Assembly: GCF_945956895.1 (NCBI RefSeq) | Contig: NZ_CAMFJF010000004.1 | Span: 62,001 to 126,000, forward strand | Direction of reading: 5' to 3' | Length of the DNA: 64,000 nt | Source of the DNA: an uncultured Allobosea sp. | Lineage (GTDB): Bacteria > Pseudomonadota > Alphaproteobacteria > Rhizobiales > Beijerinckiaceae | Position numbers and translations under genes: made by a program | Notes under the pieces: generated by a model | Seen by the model: only the letters and a program-made list of their open reading frames with translations | What the model was told of the DNA's origin: nothing | The model's database searches: none | Part shown: one piece after another, positions 51,922 through 60,460 of the stretch | Layout: every line of letters begins with the position of its first letter | Position numbering within the stretch: the stretch's first letter is position 1

Positions 51922-53619
51922 CTACTTCCTGAGATACATGTCCCAGCAGGGCGAGAGCGGCACCAGCCGGCGATCCTTCCAGGCCTGCTGGAAATGCGCC
52001 GCAATCGCCGCCCGCTTGAACTCGACCGGGCATTTCGGCCGCAGGATCGCGTCGGTCTCGCGCAATGCATCGAGCATCTCGGGCGTCACCGCCGGATTGG
52101 TGCGATCGACATCGATGCCGAGCGCGACATTGCGGGGCGGCTGGCGCTTGAGCCGGTGGTTGAAGGGATTGATGAAGTCGAGCGCGAAGAAGCCGTTCAG
52201 CTGGCGTCGGTTCGCCGTTTCCCAGCGCTCGATCGCATCGAGCCCCTGCTGCAGCTCGAGCAGCCAGGTCGCCTGATGGTCGATTTCCGAGAACAGGATG
52301 GCGGATGGCAACTGGCGGTAGTGCACCAGATCCTCATAGGCCTCCTGATGCTTGGCGTAGTGCTCGATCATGCTGGCTGAGCGGGCTGCCAGCGCCGGCT
52401 TCAGGCTGACCCGGCCGAGCGGGCCCACGCTCGGCACGTCGAGCGCCGTGTAGCGCGGCGCGGCGATCAGCGCGCGCGCGCCGCGCTCGAAGAAGATCAC
52501 CGCGCTCGGCAGCGCCACCGCCATCACCAGCACCAGCACATAGGGTCGGAAGGGATCGCCGTAGCGCAGGCGGAAATCGCAGAGCACCAGCAGCAGCACA
52601 GGCCACAGGCCGACGAATTCGAGCGAGCCGCTGTTCTGGGTTTCGCCGAGGACGAGCGCGAAGAGGCTGGCGCAGAGCCAGCCCAGGGGCGAGGCCAGCA
52701 GGCTCTGTAGGGTGACGTCCGGCCGCTGCCTCATCGCCAGTGCGAGAGCGCCGAGCAGCAGCAGGCAGGGCACGATCACGTTGAACTTGATCGAGGCCAG
52801 GGTGAAGAAGCGCGAGACGAAGGAGGCCGAGTTGAGGGCGACGAGGGTCAGCACGTCCTCGAGATAGGCGTGGACCAGCCCGGCCGTGAGCTCCAGCACG
52901 CCCAGCACGGCGATGACTGCGACCGCCGCGAGCAGGGCATCGCGAAAGCGCAGGCGCCCGGCCAGGACCGCGTAGCCGACGAGCGCGGCGCCCGAGACCG
53001 GCCCCGTGACCTTGATGAGGAACAGCGAGGTCATCAGCAGGATGACGAGGACCGTCAGCAGGACCCGGTTCTCGACGAAGAGCAGCGCCGCCAGCAGCAT
53101 ATAGAGCAGCAGGGCGACATGGCGGTTGTAATAGCCGAAACCGTCGAAGCCGGGCGACGGGTAGAGGCTGTGCAGGTTGATCGGCAGCGAGGCGAGGAAC
53201 AGGAAGGGGACGAGCAGCGCCAGCGCCATGCCGCGCGAGCGGCGGTCGACATCCCTTATGATGAGCAGCATCAACGGCAGCGCCACCGGCAGGACGGCCC
53301 AATTGGCCAGCAGGGCCGGCTGCGCCTGCGGAAACAGCGAGCCCATCCAGCTCGCCAGATAGAAGCCGAGCGGGCCGATCGAGGTGAAGAAGTCGATATT
53401 GGGGATCTGTCCGAGCCGGATGCGCTGGATGGCATCCAGATAGATGTCGGTATCCCAGTAATTCGGGCCGAGCGGCAGGCGCACCGGCAAAGCAAGGCCG
53501 GCAATGACGAAGCCGAGGAAGGCCGTCATCCAGACGGAGGGCCTGGCCGCCAGCCTCAGCCAGAAGGCCTGCGCCATCGGCCGCATCGCATGCGAGTCCT
53601 TCGCATCAACGGTGGTCAT
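51922..53619 (-). CDS. large polytopic membrane protein, possibly GT-C fold glycosyltransferase
   Basis: A 565-aa protein with about 10-12 membrane segments (for example 'FLGFVIAGLALPVRLPLG', 'VALPLMLLIIRD', 'VENRVLLTVLVILLMTSLFLI') and a soluble C-terminal region of about 180 residues. Near the N-terminus 'GPNYWDTDIYLDAIQRIRLGQIPNIDFFTSIGPLGFYLASW' puts acidic residues in the first periplasmic loop. This is the place of the catalytic acid in GT-C enzymes such as ArnT and PMT. I do not recognise a named family. It converges on the ada-like gene with a 6-base gap. Confidence 0.7.
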   Translation of the reverse strand: MTTVDAKDSHAMRPMAQAFWLRLAARPSVWMTAFLGFVIAGLALPVRLPLGPNYWDTDIYLDAIQRIRLGQIPNIDFFTSIGPLGFYLASWMGSLFPQAQPALLANWAVLPVALPLMLLIIRDVDRRSRGMALALLVPFLFLASLPINLHSLYPSPGFDGFGYYNRHVALLLYMLLAALLFVENRVLLTVLVILLMTSLFLIKVTGPVSGAALVGYAVLAGRLRFRDALLAAVAVIAVLGVLELTAGLVHAYLEDVLTLVALNSASFVSRFFTLASIKFNVIVPCLLLLGALALAMRQRPDVTLQSLLASPLGWLCASLFALVLGETQNSGSLEFVGLWPVLLLVLCDFRLRYGDPFRPYVLVLVMAVALPSAVIFFERGARALIAAPRYTALDVPSVGPLGRVSLKPALAARSASMIEHYAKHQEAYEDLVHYRQLPSAILFSEIDHQATWLLELQQGLDAIERWETANRRQLNGFFALDFINPFNHRLKRQPPRNVALGIDVDRTNPAVTPEMLDALRETDAILRPKCPVEFKRAAIAAHFQQAWKDRRLVPLSPCWDMYLRK

Positions 53620-53716
53620 CGTAGGGTCCCGCTCGGATCGGCGCGATCCTACGATGAAATTCTTACTTGAACGCTTCCATGCAACCCATAATTGCGCTTT
53701 TTCGCTCGCCCCGCAT

Positions 53717-54895
53717 TCAGAGCAGGCCGCGCTGCGCCAGATGGCGCATTAGATGCGAGGCGCCATAGGTCCAGGGCGCGCATTCGTCGGTGCGCTTCAT
53801 CCGGTTGACGAGGCTGCCGAGTTCGGGCGCGGCGATGGTGACGATGTCCCCGTATTTATGGGTGAAGCCGCCGCCCGGCGCATCGCGATCCTTGATCGGC
53901 GCGAACATGGTGCCGAGATAGAGCGCCGCCCCGTCCGGGTACTGGTGATGCGGGCCGATCATCTGTGCGGCGAGATCGGCCGGGTCGCGGCTGATCCTGG
54001 CGATCGAGGAGGAACCTTCGAGCCGGAAGCCGTCCTCGCCTTCGACTGTGAGCGTCACCGTGGTCCGGCGGACATGGTCGAGCGTGAAGCCGGCATCGAA
54101 CAGGCGGATGAACGGGCCGACGGCAGCGGCGGCATTGTTGTCCTTGGCCTTGCCGAGCAGCAGCGCCGAGCGGCCCTCGACATCGCGCAGGTTGACGTCG
54201 TTGCCGAGCGTGGCGCCGACGATCCGCCCGTCCGAGGCGACGATCAGGACGATCTCCGGCTCGGGATTGTTCCAGCTCGAGGCCGGATGAAGGCCGGCAT
54301 CGGCCCCGGTGCCGACCGTCGACATCGGCGGCGCCTTGGTGAAGATCTCGGCATCCGGCCCGATCCCCACTTCGAGGTATTGGCTCCAGGCGCCCTGCTT
54401 GATCAGCACATCCTTGAGATGCATCGCCTCGGACGAGCCGGGCTTGAGCTTGGAGAGGTCGTCGCCGATGAGCTTGCCGATCTCCTCGCGGATCGTCGCG
54501 GCGGCGGCGGGGTTGCCGCGCGCCTTCTCCTCGATGACGCGCTCCAGCATCGAGACGGCGAAGGTGACGCCGGCCGCCTTCACCGCCTGCAAATCGAGCG
54601 GCGAGAGCAGCCAGGGGCGCTTCGGGTCGCGGCCGTCCACAGGCGTATTGGCGAGGATGTCGGCGAGCGAGCCGATCGCTTCGCCCTCAGTGGCGCGCAG
54701 CGCGGCGGCCGGATCGGCGCTTTCGCAGAGATCGCGGCTGGTCGGGAAGCTCCGGGTGATGTCGATGACCTGCCCGTCGCGGAGCGTCACCACCGCCGGC
54801 CCGCCGAGATCGGGGCGCCAGACGCGGCCGGCGAGCGTTGCGGCATCGGCGTCTCCCGGCAGGGTCGCGGTTACGGCAAGGTCGAGGCTGGGCAT
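53717..54895 (-). CDS. fumarylacetoacetate hydrolase (FAH) family protein
   Basis: A 392-aa protein with an FAH-type C-terminal domain: 'YLEVGIGPDAEIFTKAPPMSTVGTGADAGLHPASSWNNPEPEIVLIVASDGRIVGATLGNDVNLRDVEGRSALLLGKAKDNNAAAAVGPFI'. The acidic metal ligands lie in 'NPEPEIVL' and 'GNDVNLRD'. Family members hydrate or cleave 2-keto or beta-diketo acids; the long N-terminus resembles sugar-acid dehydratase-like members. Substrate unknown. The start is MPSLDLAVT at 54895, because the upstream ATG at 54949 adds a non-family tail. Divergent from ugpB. Confidence 0.85.
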   Translation of the reverse strand: MPSLDLAVTATLPGDADAATLAGRVWRPDLGGPAVVTLRDGQVIDITRSFPTSRDLCESADPAAALRATEGEAIGSLADILANTPVDGRDPKRPWLLSPLDLQAVKAAGVTFAVSMLERVIEEKARGNPAAAATIREEIGKLIGDDLSKLKPGSSEAMHLKDVLIKQGAWSQYLEVGIGPDAEIFTKAPPMSTVGTGADAGLHPASSWNNPEPEIVLIVASDGRIVGATLGNDVNLRDVEGRSALLLGKAKDNNAAAAVGPFIRLFDAGFTLDHVRRTTVTLTVEGEDGFRLEGSSSIARISRDPADLAAQMIGPHHQYPDGAALYLGTMFAPIKDRDAPGGGFTHKYGDIVTIAAPELGSLVNRMKRTDECAPWTYGASHLMRHLAQRGLL

Positions 54896-55020
54896 GGCTG
54901 CATCCACGGGCGGATTCGGATCGGGAGCGCAGATCAGCCGGTTATGCACAAATGCGCAAGCGAGGAACTGTCATGCGTCTGCGTAGCGGCTTGACCGCGA
55001 CGATAGACGGATTGCACGGG

Positions 55021-55049
55021 ACGTCATCGATTTGTCATTGAAATGTCGC
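55021..55049 (+). promoter_or_regulatory. tandem Pho-box-like site upstream of ugpB
   Basis: Three direct repeats with 11-bp spacing: ACGTCAT (55021-55027), TTGTCAT (55032-55038) and ATGTCGC (55043-55049), each followed by a 4-base A/T-rich spacer. PhoB binds direct repeats of CTGTCAT-like 7-mers at exactly this spacing. A further CTGTCAT lies at 54969-54975. A possible -10 (CATGCT) follows at 55058. This agrees with glycerol-3-phosphate uptake being a phosphate-starvation function. Confidence 0.65.
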
Positions 55050-55121
55050 CTGCGCTTCATGCTAGCTTGCGCACCAACGACAAGAACCGCGGCGCGCCCG
55101 CGCGCGGAAGGGAGACACCCC

Positions 55122-56447
55122 ATGACCATCAAAACGCGCATCCTGATGTCGGTTGCGGCTTTTGCGCTGGCCGGCGCCTCGCCCGCCCTGGCGCAGACCG
55201 AGATCCAGTGGTGGCACGCGCTGACCGGCGCCAATAACGACGTCGTCGTCAAGCTCTCCGAGGATTTCAATGCCTCGCAGAAGGATTACAAGGTCGTTCC
55301 CGTCTACAAGGGCTCCTATCCCGACACGCTGAATGCCGGCATCGCCGCCTTCCGCGCCGGCCAGGCGCCGCATATCCTGCAGGTCTTCGAGGTCGGCACC
55401 GGCACGATGATGTCGGCCAAGGGCGCGATCAAGCCGGTCCACGAGGTCATGAAGGAAGCCGGCGAGAAGTTCGATCCGAACGCCTATCTGCCCGCTATCA
55501 CCGGCTATTACTCGACGGCCAAGGGCGACATGCTCTCGATGCCGTTCAACTCCTCGTCGATGGTGATGTGGTACAACAAGGACGCCTTCAAGAAGGCGGG
55601 CCTCGACCCGGCCAAGCCGCCGAAGACCTGGCCCGAGACCTTCGAGGCCGCCAAGAAGCTGAAGGCCGCCGGCTACGACAAGTGCGGCGTCTCGAACGCC
55701 TGGGCGACCTGGGCCAATATCGAGCAGTTCGGCGCCTGGCATAACGTGGCGCTCTCGACCAAGGTCAACGGCATGGCCGGCTTCGACGCCGTGCTGAACT
55801 TCAACAAGAGCCCGGCCTTCCTGAAGCACTGGACCAATCTGGTCGAGCTGCAGAAGGACAAGACCTATGACTATTCCGGCCGCACCAACAATGGCGAAGG
55901 TCGCTTCACCTCGGGCGAATGCCCGATCTTCCTGACCTCCTCGGGCTTCTTCGGCAACGTCAAGGCGAACGCCAAGTTCGACTGGGGCAATGCCCCGATG
56001 CCGTATTACCCGGATGTGCAGGGCGCCCCGCAGAACTCGATCATCGGCGGCGCTTCGCTGTGGGTGATGGGCGGCAAGAAGCCGGCCGAGTACAAGGGCG
56101 TCGCGAAGTTCTTCACCTTCCTCTCGGATGTCGACCGCCAGGTGAAGCTCCACACCGAGTCCGGCTATCTGCCGATCACCAAGGCGGCCTATGAGAAGGT
56201 CAAGGCGTCCGGCTTCTACAAGGACAAGCCCTATCTCGAGACCCCGATCCTCGAGCTGACCAACAAGACCCCGACCGACAACTCGAAGGGCCTGCGTTAC
56301 GGCAGCCTCGTCCAGATCCGCGACATCTGGTCGGAGGAGCTGGAGGCGGCGCTGAACGGCCAGAAGTCGCCGCAGGCGGCGCTGGACGCGGCCGCCGAGC
56401 GCGGCAACCAGATGCTGCGCCAGTTCGAGCGCACCGCGGCCCGCTGA
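55122..56447 (+). CDS. ugpB: sn-glycerol-3-phosphate ABC transporter substrate-binding protein
   Basis: A 441-aa periplasmic protein. Signal peptide MTIKTRILMSVAAFALAGASPALA, then 'EIQWWHALTGANNDVVVKLSEDFNASQKDYKVVPVYKGSYPDTLNAGIAAFRAGQAPHILQVFEVGTGTMM' as in UgpB. 'SGECPIFLTSSGFFGNVKANAKFDWGNAPMPYYPD' and 'IIGGASLWVMGGK' contain ligand-binding aromatic and Ser/Gly residues. It imports glycerol-3-phosphate and glycerophosphodiesters. GGAAGGGAG lies seven bases before the ATG at 55122. Likely PhoB-controlled. Confidence 0.95.
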   Translation: MTIKTRILMSVAAFALAGASPALAQTEIQWWHALTGANNDVVVKLSEDFNASQKDYKVVPVYKGSYPDTLNAGIAAFRAGQAPHILQVFEVGTGTMMSAKGAIKPVHEVMKEAGEKFDPNAYLPAITGYYSTAKGDMLSMPFNSSSMVMWYNKDAFKKAGLDPAKPPKTWPETFEAAKKLKAAGYDKCGVSNAWATWANIEQFGAWHNVALSTKVNGMAGFDAVLNFNKSPAFLKHWTNLVELQKDKTYDYSGRTNNGEGRFTSGECPIFLTSSGFFGNVKANAKFDWGNAPMPYYPDVQGAPQNSIIGGASLWVMGGKKPAEYKGVAKFFTFLSDVDRQVKLHTESGYLPITKAAYEKVKASGFYKDKPYLETPILELTNKTPTDNSKGLRYGSLVQIRDIWSEELEAALNGQKSPQAALDAAAERGNQMLRQFERTAAR

Positions 56448-56483
56448 GTCTATTGCGACACGCATCGCCGTCCGTATTCTGGC

Positions 56484-56564
56484 GTCATGATCGGGCTTGC
56501 CCCGACCATCTCGGAAACCAGACAACTCTGGTCATGAGATTCCCGGGTCAAGCCCGGGAATGAC
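56484..56564. repeat. hybrid type-D/A palindromic repeat between ugpB and ugpA
   Basis: GTCATGATCGGGCTTGCCCCGACCAT is one hairpin arm group, and CCCGGGTCAAGCCCGGGAATGAC ends the element, so it looks like half a type-D and half a type-A copy. It separates the binding-protein gene from the permease genes. Unlike the other in-operon copies, it has no stop-start-overlapping linker frame. Confidence 0.7.
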
Positions 56565-56600
56565 GCCGCGTCCGGACGGCGACATCCTATAAGGCGATTC

Positions 56601-57482
56601 ATGCAGAAGAACGCATACTTCAAGGGGCTCACGATCCCCTTCCTGCTGCTTCTGCCGCAGCTCGCCATCACCGTCGTGTTCTTCTACTGGCCGGCGACCC
56701 AGGCGGTCTGGCAGAGCTTCCTGCTCGAGGATGCCTTCGGCACCTCGACGGAATTCGTCTGGTTCGAGAACTACCAGATGCTCTTCGCCGATCCCGGCTA
56801 CCTCAAGGCCTTCATCAACACGATCGTCTTCTCGACCTTCGTCTGCGTGTTCTCGCTGTCGATCGCTCTGCTCTTCGCCGTGATGGCGGACAGGCAGATC
56901 CGCGGCGCCGAGATCTACAAGACCCTGCTGATCTGGCCCTATGCGGTGGCTCCCGCCATCGCCGGCGTGCTCTGGATCTTCATGTTCGATCCCTCGCTCG
57001 GCATGCTCGCCCGCGGCCTGCAATCGCTCGGCGTTCCCTGGAACCCGCGCCTCAACGGCAACCATGCCATGCTGCTGGTCATCCTCGCGGCGACCTGGAA
57101 GCAGATCAGCTACAATTTCCTGTTCTTCCTCGCCGGCCTGCAATCGATCCCCAAGAGCGTGATCGAGGCGGCGGTGATCGACGGCGCGCGCCCGATGCGC
57201 CGCTTCTGGACGATCGTCTTCCCGCTGCTCTCGCCGACGACCTTCTTCCTGCTCGTCGTCAACATCGTCTACGTCTTCTTCGACACCTTCGGCATCATCG
57301 ACACGGTGACCGGCGGCGGGCCTTCGGGCGCGACCGAGACGCTGGTCTACAAGGTCTTCTCCGACGGCAAGGGCGGCTCCAATCTCGGCGGCTCGGCGGC
57401 GCAGTCCGTGGTGCTGCTGATCATGGTCATCGGGATGACCGCGATCCAGTTCCGCTTCATCGAGCGCAAGGTGAGCTACTGA
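56601..57482 (+). CDS. ugpA: sn-glycerol-3-phosphate ABC transporter permease UgpA
   Basis: A 293-aa permease with six membrane segments. It begins '[40 protein letters not shown]'. The EAA loop is '[55 protein letters not shown]', diagnostic of UgpA/MalF-type subunits. It forms the channel with UgpE. Its stop forms TGATG with a following short frame that leads into the creatininase gene. Confidence 0.95.
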   Translation: MQKNAYFKGLTIPFLLLLPQLAITVVFFYWPATQAVWQSFLLEDAFGTSTEFVWFENYQMLFADPGYLKAFINTIVFSTFVCVFSLSIALLFAVMADRQIRGAEIYKTLLIWPYAVAPAIAGVLWIFMFDPSLGMLARGLQSLGVPWNPRLNGNHAMLLVILAATWKQISYNFLFFLAGLQSIPKSVIEAAVIDGARPMRRFWTIVFPLLSPTTFFLLVVNIVYVFFDTFGIIDTVTGGGPSGATETLVYKVFSDGKGGSNLGGSAAQSVVLLIMVIGMTAIQFRFIERKVSY

Positions 57483-57634
57483 TGGCCTCGGTCCTTAATC
57501 GCTTTTGCGAGGGCGGGCTCTTTCCGTCATGGTCGGGCTTGTCCCGACCATCCACGTCTTTCTTCGGCGATTGCGGTGTCCAAGACGTGGATGCTCGCCA
57601 CAAGGGCGAGCATGACGGTGGAGGCTTGCGCTGA
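57482..57634 (+). CDS. repeat-borne linker ORF between ugpA and the creatininase gene (50 codons)
   Basis: The ATG at 57482 overlaps the ugpA stop (TGATG) and opens a 50-codon frame ([12 protein letters not shown]...) through the type-D repeat. It stops in TGA at 57632-57634, overlapping the creatininase ATG (TGATG). Its first 17 bases with context, CTGATGGCCTCGGTCCT, match the creatininase start region CTGATGGCTTCCGTGCT at 14 of 17 positions. This looks like an old start displaced by the insertion. Confidence 0.35.
   Translation: MASVLNRFCEGGLFPSWSGLSRPSTSFFGDCGVQDVDARHKGEHDGGGLR
57526..57616. repeat. type-D palindromic repeat inside the ugp operon
   Basis: GTCATGGTCGGGCTTGTCCCGACCATCCACGTC and GACGTGGATGCTCGCCACAAGGGCGAGCATGAC flank an unpaired middle. 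It has the same orientation as the copy at 37688-37778 and lies between ugpA and the creatininase gene. Confidence 0.85.
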
Positions 57635-58383
57635 TGGCTTCCGTGCTCTGGATGGACCTGACCGCCGAGGAATTGCGCGCCAAGGCGGCGAAGGACACGA
57701 TCGTCGTCCTGCCCGTCGCCTCGATCGAGCAGCATGGCCCGCATCTGCCCGTGGGCGTCGATACCATTCTTTGCAGCGGCGTCTGCAAGGCGGCGGTCGA
57801 GCGCGCCGGCGATGTCGACGTCGTCGTCGCGCCGACGCTCTGGTGCGGCATGGCCGAGCATCACATGGCCTTCGGCGGCACCTTCACCTTCGATATCCCG
57901 ACCTATCGCGCCGTGCTGCTCGCCTTCCTGAAGAGCATCGAGCGCCACGGCTTCCACCGGGTTCTGATCGTCAACGGCCATGGCGGCAACATCGCCGCTC
58001 TCACCGCCTTCCTGCCCGATTTCGCCCGCGAGACCAGCCTGCATGTCGCGGCGACCACCTATTTCATGCTGGCCGAGACGGCACTTGGCCCCCTGCTGGA
58101 AGACCAGAAGGGCGTCCAGCATGCCTGCGAGGTCGAGACCTCGATGATGATGGTGCTGGCGCCGGGTTCGGTCCGCGAGCCGCGCCTGCCCGAGGCCTTC
58201 GGCGCGCGCGATGGCCTGCCGGGGCGCCCGACCGTCTCGCGCCACCGCTCCTTCCGGGAGATGACCGAGACCGGCGTCATCGGCGATGCCCGCCGGGCGA
58301 CGCCGCAGAAGGGCCAGGCCTGCCTCGACGCCTGTGCGGACGCGCTGGCCGGATTGCTGCGCGAGATGGGGAGGGCCGCCTGA
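57634..58383 (+). CDS. creatininase family protein
   Basis: A 249-aa metal-dependent amidohydrolase of the creatininase/MftE-like family. Metal ligands: 'VASIEQHGPHLPVGVDT' (Glu, His, Asp), 'VNGHGGNIAAL' (His) and the Glu of 'HACEVETSMMM', where the family more often has HAGE. Members hydrolyse creatinine, formamidopyrimidines or peptide ends, so the substrate is unknown. It lies inside the ugp operon, coupled to ugpE by TGATG. An amide-containing glycerophospho-compound or a simple co-option for transporter expression are both conceivable. Confidence 0.9.
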   Translation: MASVLWMDLTAEELRAKAAKDTIVVLPVASIEQHGPHLPVGVDTILCSGVCKAAVERAGDVDVVVAPTLWCGMAEHHMAFGGTFTFDIPTYRAVLLAFLKSIERHGFHRVLIVNGHGGNIAALTAFLPDFARETSLHVAATTYFMLAETALGPLLEDQKGVQHACEVETSMMMVLAPGSVREPRLPEAFGARDGLPGRPTVSRHRSFREMTETGVIGDARRATPQKGQACLDACADALAGLLREMGRAA

Positions 58384-59231
58384 TGGTCGAGGACCGCCGC
58401 TTGGGCGACCTGATCGCCTATATCATCCTGACGATCGGCGTGCTGATCGTCGCCTTCCCGGTCTGGCTGACCTTCGTCGCCTCGACCTGGGACGCCTCGA
58501 CCGTGATCAACGGCGAGATGCCGCTCTATCCCGGCCCGTATTTCCTGGAGAACTACAAGCGCATCCTCTTCGTCGGCACGTCGAGCACGACGCGCGAGCC
58601 GGTGATCGGGATGATGCTGAACTCCTTCATCATGGCGATGGCGATTGCGCTCGGAAAGATCTTCATCTCCGTGCTCTCGGCCTATGCGGTGGTCTATTAC
58701 CGCTTCCCGTTCCGCATGGCGGCATTCTGGATCATCTTCATCACGCTGATGCTCCCGGTCGAGGTCCGCATCTTCCCGACCTTCAAGATCGTTTCCGATC
58801 TCAACATGCTCGACACCTATCAGGGCCTCGCGATCCCGCTGATCGCCTCGGCGACGGGCACGCTGCTCTTCCGGCAGTTCTTCATGACGATCCCCGACGA
58901 ATTGCTGGAAGCCTCGAAGATCGATGGCGCCGGCCCGTTCAAGTTCTTCAAGGACACGCTGCTGCCGCTCTCGATCACCACGATCGCGGCGCTGTTCGTC
59001 ATCCAGTTTATCTATGGCTGGAACCAGTATCTCTGGCCGCTCCTGGTGACGACGAAGGACTCGATGCAGACCATCGTCATCGCCATCAAGAAGATGATCG
59101 TCACCGCCGACGCCCTGACGGAATGGCAGCTCGCCATGGCCACCGCCATGCTGGCGATGCTGCCGCCCGTCTTCGTCGTCATCGCCATGCAGAGGCTCTT
59201 CGTGAAGGGCCTGGTCGAAACCGAGAAGTAA
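58383..59231 (+). CDS. ugpE: sn-glycerol-3-phosphate ABC transporter permease UgpE
   Basis: A 282-aa permease: '[26 protein letters not shown]' at the N-terminus, '[15 protein letters not shown]' loop, and the EAA motif '[50 protein letters not shown]', typical of UgpE/MalG. The ATG at 58383 overlaps the creatininase stop by one base. Followed seven bases later by ugpC. Confidence 0.95.
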   Translation: MVEDRRLGDLIAYIILTIGVLIVAFPVWLTFVASTWDASTVINGEMPLYPGPYFLENYKRILFVGTSSTTREPVIGMMLNSFIMAMAIALGKIFISVLSAYAVVYYRFPFRMAAFWIIFITLMLPVEVRIFPTFKIVSDLNMLDTYQGLAIPLIASATGTLLFRQFFMTIPDELLEASKIDGAGPFKFFKDTLLPLSITTIAALFVIQFIYGWNQYLWPLLVTTKDSMQTIVIAIKKMIVTADALTEWQLAMATAMLAMLPPVFVVIAMQRLFVKGLVETEK

Positions 59232-59238
59232 TCCGCGA

Positions 59239-60318
59239 ATGGCCCAGGTCACTCTCAGCAACGTCAAGAAGGTCTATGCCGGCGGCGTCGAGGCCGTGAA
59301 AGGCGTCTCCTTCGACATCCCCGATGGCGGCTTCTGCGTCCTCGTCGGCCCTTCGGGCTGCGGCAAGTCCACGCTGCTGCGCATGGTCGCCGGGCTGGAG
59401 ACGATCTCGCACGGCGAGGTCGCGATCGGCGAGCGCGTCGTCAACCAGATCGAGCCCGCCGACCGCGACATCGCCATGGTGTTCCAGAACTATGCGCTCT
59501 ATCCGCATATGAACATCTACGACAACATGGCCTATGGCCTGCGCAACCGCGGCACGCCGAAGGACGAGATCGACAAGCGCGTCAAGGAAGCCGCGCGCAT
59601 CCTCGCGATCGAGCCCTTCCTGGAACGCCGGCCGCGCCAACTCTCCGGCGGCCAGCGCCAGCGCGTCGCCATGGGCCGCGCCATCGTGCGCAAGCCGCAG
59701 GTCTTCCTCTTCGACGAGCCGCTCTCGAACCTCGACGCGAAACTCCGCGTGCAGATGCGCGTCGAGATCAAGAAGCTGCAGCGCGCGCTCGGCGTCACCT
59801 CGATCTACGTCACCCACGATCAGGTCGAGGCGATGACGCTCTCCGACAAGCTGGTCGTGATGAACGCTGGCCAGGTCGAGCAGATCGGCCTGCCCGCCGA
59901 GGTCTATCGCAAGCCGGCGAGCAAGTTCGTCGCGACCTTCATCGGCTCGCCGCCGATGAACATCCTGCCGGGTCAGGTCGACGGCCACGGCATCGTCGCG
60001 CTCGGTGACGCGCTCCTCGAGGCGCGCGACCTGCGCGAGGATCTGCCGGCGCAGACGCCGGTCGAGGTCGGCCTGCGGCCCGAGGACGTCGAGATCACTT
60101 CGGAAGGTCAGGCGGGCTCGCTGCCCTTCGATGTCGAGTTCATCGAGGAACTGGGCGCGGCGCAGCTCTTCCACGGCAAGCTCTCCGGCCATCCCTTCGT
60201 GATGCAGGCGGCGACCGGCGATGTCGCCGCGCAGGAAGGCCGGCTCTGGATCACCGTCGACCCCGACAAGGTCCATGTCTTCGATCCGAAGACGGGGGCG
60301 AGGCTGGGCAAGGGCTGA
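59239..60318 (+). CDS. ugpC: sn-glycerol-3-phosphate ABC transporter ATP-binding protein
   Basis: A 359-aa MalK-type ATPase. Walker A 'GPSGCGKST', Q-loop '[25 protein letters not shown]', signature '[17 protein letters not shown]', Walker B '[16 protein letters not shown]', H-loop '[12 protein letters not shown]'. The C-terminal TOBE regulatory domain includes 'GLRPEDVEI' and '[17 protein letters not shown]'. It powers import by UgpBAE. Last gene of the operon, followed by a palindromic repeat. Confidence 0.95.
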   Translation: MAQVTLSNVKKVYAGGVEAVKGVSFDIPDGGFCVLVGPSGCGKSTLLRMVAGLETISHGEVAIGERVVNQIEPADRDIAMVFQNYALYPHMNIYDNMAYGLRNRGTPKDEIDKRVKEAARILAIEPFLERRPRQLSGGQRQRVAMGRAIVRKPQVFLFDEPLSNLDAKLRVQMRVEIKKLQRALGVTSIYVTHDQVEAMTLSDKLVVMNAGQVEQIGLPAEVYRKPASKFVATFIGSPPMNILPGQVDGHGIVALGDALLEARDLREDLPAQTPVEVGLRPEDVEITSEGQAGSLPFDVEFIEELGAAQLFHGKLSGHPFVMQAATGDVAAQEGRLWITVDPDKVHVFDPKTGARLGKG

Positions 60319-60335
60319 CACAGCCAACTGTTATC

Positions 60336-60437
60336 GTCATTCCGGACAAGCCGCGAAGCGGCGCTGATCCGGAATCCATCGGAGGGCGCCGCGCTCTACG
60401 ATGGATTCCGGGTCTCCCTTCGGTCGCCCGGAATGAC
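60336..60437. repeat. type-A palindromic repeat at a convergent junction
   Basis: GTCATTCCGGACAAGCC...TCCGGAATCCATCG faces CGATGGATTCCGGGTC...CCGGAATGAC over 102 bp. It lies between the 3' ends of ugpC (plus) and hemW (minus). Confidence 0.85.
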
Positions 60438-60460
60438 GGCGTGTGAAAGGCAGTTTGCGC

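Noticed and set aside
57526..57616. CRISPR-like spaced repeats among the type-D elements
   Set aside because: The copies are single, far apart, palindromic, and without regular spacers or cas genes.
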